DNA from: a bacterium
Lineage (GTDB): Bacteria > Pseudomonadota > Alphaproteobacteria > Caulobacterales > Hyphomonadaceae
Assembly: GCA_030824255.1 (NCBI GenBank)
Contig: JAVBYB010000439.1
Span: forward strand, 1-7,789
DNA length: 7,789 bases
Direction of reading: 5' to 3'
Positions 5,555-7,789 of this stretch are shown here, piece after piece. The position numbers and the translations under genes are program-made. A model generated the notes under the pieces. It searched no databases and was not told where the DNA came from. It saw only the letters and a list, made by a program, of their open reading frames with translations. Positions within the stretch are counted from its first letter, which is position 1; every line of letters begins with the position of its first letter.

Positions 5555-6290
5555 TGAGCTTCAGCCGGGTCGCAATGCGGATTGCGTCGATCATGTTCCG
5601 CGCCCCCAGCCGGCGCAGGATTTCGGTGACGTGGCATTCCACCGTCTTCTCGTGACGCTTCATCGCCTGGGCCACCATCTTGTTTGACAGCCCCTCGGCC
5701 CGCATCATCAGCACTTTCAGTTGCGTCTTCGACAGCGTCAGCAGGCCCTCGCCCACATCGCCGCCGCCCCGCAGGATCACAGGCGATTTGAGCATCCGCG
5801 CGCCTTCATTGGCGAACACGTCGAACGCCATGCGCAGCGCCGCGCGCGCCATCGACTCCCGCTCAAGCTCTTCCCCGGCCGCCATCACCACCGCGACGCC
5901 GCCCGTATCCAGCGTCACGCGCTTGGTGAAACCGTCCTTCATGTCGAACTGGCGCGCCGCCCCCATCACTTCGCGGCCATTGCGTCCCAGGATCAGGCCC
6001 TTTGTCAGCTCGTCCCAGTAGCCATACGCCCCGCCCCGCACGACACCCTGAAACACGGGGTCGCTCGCGTCGTAGCCGCGATCCAGATAGAGCTTCAGCC
6101 AGGTCTGCGGCAGGTTCGAGATCGACTTCTCGATCACCATCTCGCCATTCTGCCGGCGCAGGTACAGGCATGCATAATGTGTTGCCCGCACTGCGGACAG
6201 GACAGACATCAAGCCCTCGCCCAGCTGCTTGCGCGTGTGCAGTTCGGGCGCCTGCGCGGCAAAGGTGAGGGTGCGCTCAGCGAGCATCAT
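5547..6290 (-). CDS. LuxR-family regulator with acyl-homoserine-lactone-type binding domain
   Basis: A 247-residue regulator from the ATG at 6290. The N-terminal autoinducer-binding domain spans about residues 15-165 and the LuxR helix-turn-helix about 184-247. The six residues typical of AHL receptors are present as W64, Y68, D77, P78, W92 and G120, with exactly the spacing of TraR W57, Y61, D70, P71, W85 and G113, so an acyl-homoserine-lactone-like ligand is plausible. In the HTH domain the Leu and Gly equivalents of TraR L182 and G188 are kept (L194, G200), but the normally invariant Glu (TraR E178) is Gln190. The start is unsure: ATG codons at 6290 and 6287 and a TTG at 6299 all lack a clear ribosome binding site. 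No luxI-like synthase is present, so it appears as a solo regulator here. It lies 52 bp downstream of aroB, so read-through or a promoter in that gap is possible. Confidence 0.88.
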   Translation of the reverse strand: MMLAERTLTFAAQAPELHTRKQLGEGLMSVLSAVRATHYACLYLRRQNGEMVIEKSISNLPQTWLKLYLDRGYDASDPVFQGVVRGGAYGYWDELTKGLILGRNGREVMGAARQFDMKDGFTKRVTLDTGGVAVVMAAGEELERESMARAALRMAFDVFANEGARMLKSPVILRGGGDVGEGLLTLSKTQLKVLMMRAEGLSNKMVAQAMKRHEKTVECHVTEILRRLGARNMIDAIRIATRLKLIL

Positions 6291-6310
6291 GTCAGCCAAC
6301 CCGGAGTTAT

Positions 6311-6327
6311 CCCTAGGTCGACCCTAG
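6311..6327. promoter_or_regulatory. CTAG-type dyad upstream of luxR (possible operator)
   Basis: CCCTAGGTCGACCCTAG contains the palindrome GGTCGACC (6316-6323), flanked by CTA on the left and CTAG on the right with one extra C. It can also be read as two CCCTAG words 11 bp apart (6311-6316, 6322-6327). It lies 21-37 bp upstream of the luxR ATG, within the 52-bp gap to aroB, where a promoter or an autoregulatory site would be expected. It shares CCCTAGGT with the dyad after luxR. Confidence 0.45.
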
Positions 6328-6342
6328 CCCGCGTCCGGTCAT

Positions 6343-7470
6343 TCAGGAAGCGGTTTCGGCTTCCAGAAACGCCAGCAAAGGGCCGGTATCCGCATCGCGC
6401 TGGATGTAGGATTTCCCAATCCCGTTAGCGAGGATCAGCGTCAGCTTTCCGTTCTTGGCCTTCTTGTCGTGCGCCATGTGGGCCAGCAACTCCGCCGCCT
6501 TGTACTTCTGCGGATTCTTCAGCGCCTTCACACGGGTCGCCAGCCCCAGCGCGTTGAGCAGGCGTTCCGCCCGCACAGCATCCTGTCCCGGACACACACC
6601 CAGTTGCACCGAATAGCGCAGCGCCATCGCCATGCCCGCACCAACGCCCTCGCCGTGCAGCAGGTCGGGCCCGAATGCGTTCGACCGCTCCAGCGCATGC
6701 CCGAATGTGTGCCCCAGGTTCAGCAGCGCCCGCTCCGCCTGCTCCGTCTCATCGAGCGCAACGATCCGCGCCTTCGACGCGCACGAGACGCGCACCGCCT
6801 CCGCCATCGCGGCCTTGTCCCCCGCGCGAAGCTTCGGGGCGTTCGCCTCCAGCCAGTCGAAGAACTCCGGCAGGTCGATCAGCGCATACTTGGCCACCTC
6901 CGCCAGGCCCGCCGCCCGCTCACGCTCCGGCAGCGTGTCAAGAACGCCGAGATCGGCCAGCACCAGAACGGGCTGGTGAAACAGGCCGACAAGGTTCTTG
7001 CCGGCACGGCTGTTGATCGCCGTCTTGCCGCCAACGGATGAATCCACCTGCGCCAGCAGCGTCGTCGGAATCTGCACGAAGCGCGCGCCGCGCTTCATCA
7101 GCCCCGCCGCAAGCCCGGTAAGATCGCCCACCACGCCCCCGCCGAACGCCACGATCAGGTCGTCACGCTCCGCGCCATTGGTGATCATGAAGTCGAGCAC
7201 GTCTTCCAGATGCTGGAACGACTTTGAAGACTCGCCCGCCGGGATCGTGACCATCAGCCCGCGCAGCCCCGCCTTCGCCAGCCCCGCCTGCAGCGCCTCG
7301 CCATGCAGCTTCGCCACCGTCTCGTCCGCCACCACGAACACGCGGTCGCGACCCTTGCGCACAAGCGGCTGGATCAGCTCGCCCGCGCGCGCGATCAGCC
7401 CCTCACCGATGAGGATATCGTAGCCCCGGTCGCCGAGTTCCACGCGCACGGTCTTCAGGTCGGTGCTCAT
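6343..7470 (-). CDS. aroB: 3-dehydroquinate synthase
   Basis: A full-length 375-residue AroB, which converts DAHP to 3-dehydroquinate in step two of the shikimate pathway, using NAD+ and a divalent metal, in the cytoplasm. Landmarks in order: PAGESSKS (77-84); the NAD-binding glycine loop AFGGGVVGDLTG (108-119); QIPTTLLAQVDSSVGGKTAI (133-152) with substrate-binding Lys149; and NLVGLFHQP (159-167). The metal ligands are expected at Glu191 (AEVAKYALI), His254 (NLGHTFGHALE) and His272 (LLHGEGVGAGM). All are present, so the enzyme should be active. The ATG at 7470 overlaps the aroK stop as ATGA, the common aroK-aroB arrangement, implying coupled translation. The next gene downstream is luxR, unrelated to aromatic synthesis. 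Confidence 0.97.
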   Translation of the reverse strand: MSTDLKTVRVELGDRGYDILIGEGLIARAGELIQPLVRKGRDRVFVVADETVAKLHGEALQAGLAKAGLRGLMVTIPAGESSKSFQHLEDVLDFMITNGAERDDLIVAFGGGVVGDLTGLAAGLMKRGARFVQIPTTLLAQVDSSVGGKTAINSRAGKNLVGLFHQPVLVLADLGVLDTLPERERAAGLAEVAKYALIDLPEFFDWLEANAPKLRAGDKAAMAEAVRVSCASKARIVALDETEQAERALLNLGHTFGHALERSNAFGPDLLHGEGVGAGMAMALRYSVQLGVCPGQDAVRAERLLNALGLATRVKALKNPQKYKAAELLAHMAHDKKAKNGKLTLILANGIGKSYIQRDADTGPLLAFLEAETAS

Positions 7471-7789
7471 GCAATGCCCAGCGCTTCAAGAATGTGTTTC
7501 ACGGCCTCTGTCGTCGGCCCCTCGCCGCTATCGATCACGATATCGGCCTCGGCGTAGACGGGCGTGCGCACCGCCATCAGGTCAGCCAGCACCTGCCGGG
7601 GGTTATCACGCTTCAGCAGCGGCCTTGTGTCGCGCCGGTTAACCCGTTTCCAGATGAGGTCGAGATCGGCGCGCAGCCATACCGTCGTCGCCTTCTCCTT
7701 CAACAGCGCCCGCGTGTCCGGGTCCATATAGGCCCCGCCGCCCGTCGCCAGCACGATTGGCGGCCCATGGAGCAGCCGCTCGATCACCC
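7467..7789 (-). CDS. aroK: Shikimate kinase, C-terminal part (runs off right edge)
   Basis: The final 106 codons of shikimate kinase, which phosphorylates shikimate to shikimate 3-phosphate with ATP. Visible family motifs are VLATGGGAY, whose GGG binds shikimate; the lid segment NRRDTRPLL with the catalytic-lid arginine; and VRTPVYAEADIVID near the adenine-binding end. The N-terminal P-loop and the start codon lie beyond base 7789; the GTG at the edge is an internal Val codon, not a start. The stop overlaps aroB by 4 bp. The combination with aroB makes the identity very secure. Confidence 0.94.
   Translation of the reverse strand, partial: VIERLLHGPPIVLATGGGAYMDPDTRALLKEKATTVWLRADLDLIWKRVNRRDTRPLLKRDNPRQVLADLMAVRTPVYAEADIVIDSGEGPTTEAVKHILEALGIA

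Noticed and set aside
5721..6428. 235-codon open frame on the plus strand opposite luxR
   Set aside because: Antisense to a well-supported LuxR-family gene; Arg/His/Gln-rich translation without any motif.

Overview
The window is high-GC, densely packed bacterial chromosome, and the gene set points to an alphaproteobacterium. The evidence is cobS/cobT-type cobaltochelatase genes near bolA and a C-terminal J-domain gene, an aroK-aroB pair, and a LuxR-type regulator. A Caulobacterales/Hyphomonadaceae-like host is my guess from overall gene flavour, not something the sequence proves. I see no transposase, integrase, phage gene, CRISPR array, tRNA or rRNA.

Left part (1-3621). The 5' end of cobT runs off the left edge on the minus strand. 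A small glycine-zipper lipoprotein gene (+) sits divergently next to it. Then comes a compact minus-strand cluster, read from right to left: cobS, a GNAT acetyltransferase, a two-helix membrane protein, a dienelactone-hydrolase-family enzyme and a P-loop kinase-like protein. Two of its junctions are 4-bp stop/start overlaps, so it looks like one operon. A sigma70-like promoter can be proposed just upstream of cobS.

Middle part (3622-5347). A VOC/glyoxalase-fold gene (+) is divergent from cobS and convergent with a minus-strand gene that combines a Cys-rich N-terminal part with a C-terminal J-domain. bolA (+) diverges from that J-domain gene. The bolA / J-domain / cobS / cobT neighbourhood is familiar from alphaproteobacteria. 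Here it is interrupted twice: by the VOC gene, and by the lipoprotein gene plus the four genes downstream of cobS.

Right part (5348-7789). A 199-bp convergent gap after bolA is packed with inverted repeats. Next is a LuxR-family regulator (-) that keeps the six signature residues of acyl-homoserine-lactone receptors at TraR-like spacing; no luxI-type synthase is present in the window. Upstream of it are aroB and the 3' part of aroK (-), overlapping by ATGA, which carry out two steps of the shikimate pathway. A similar CTAGGG-type dyad lies on each side of the luxR gene.

There is no gene-free stretch above about 200 bp. I do not see a clearly new multi-gene system. The points most worth a second look are the paired dyads around luxR, the structured bolA-luxR gap, and the splitting of cobS from cobT.
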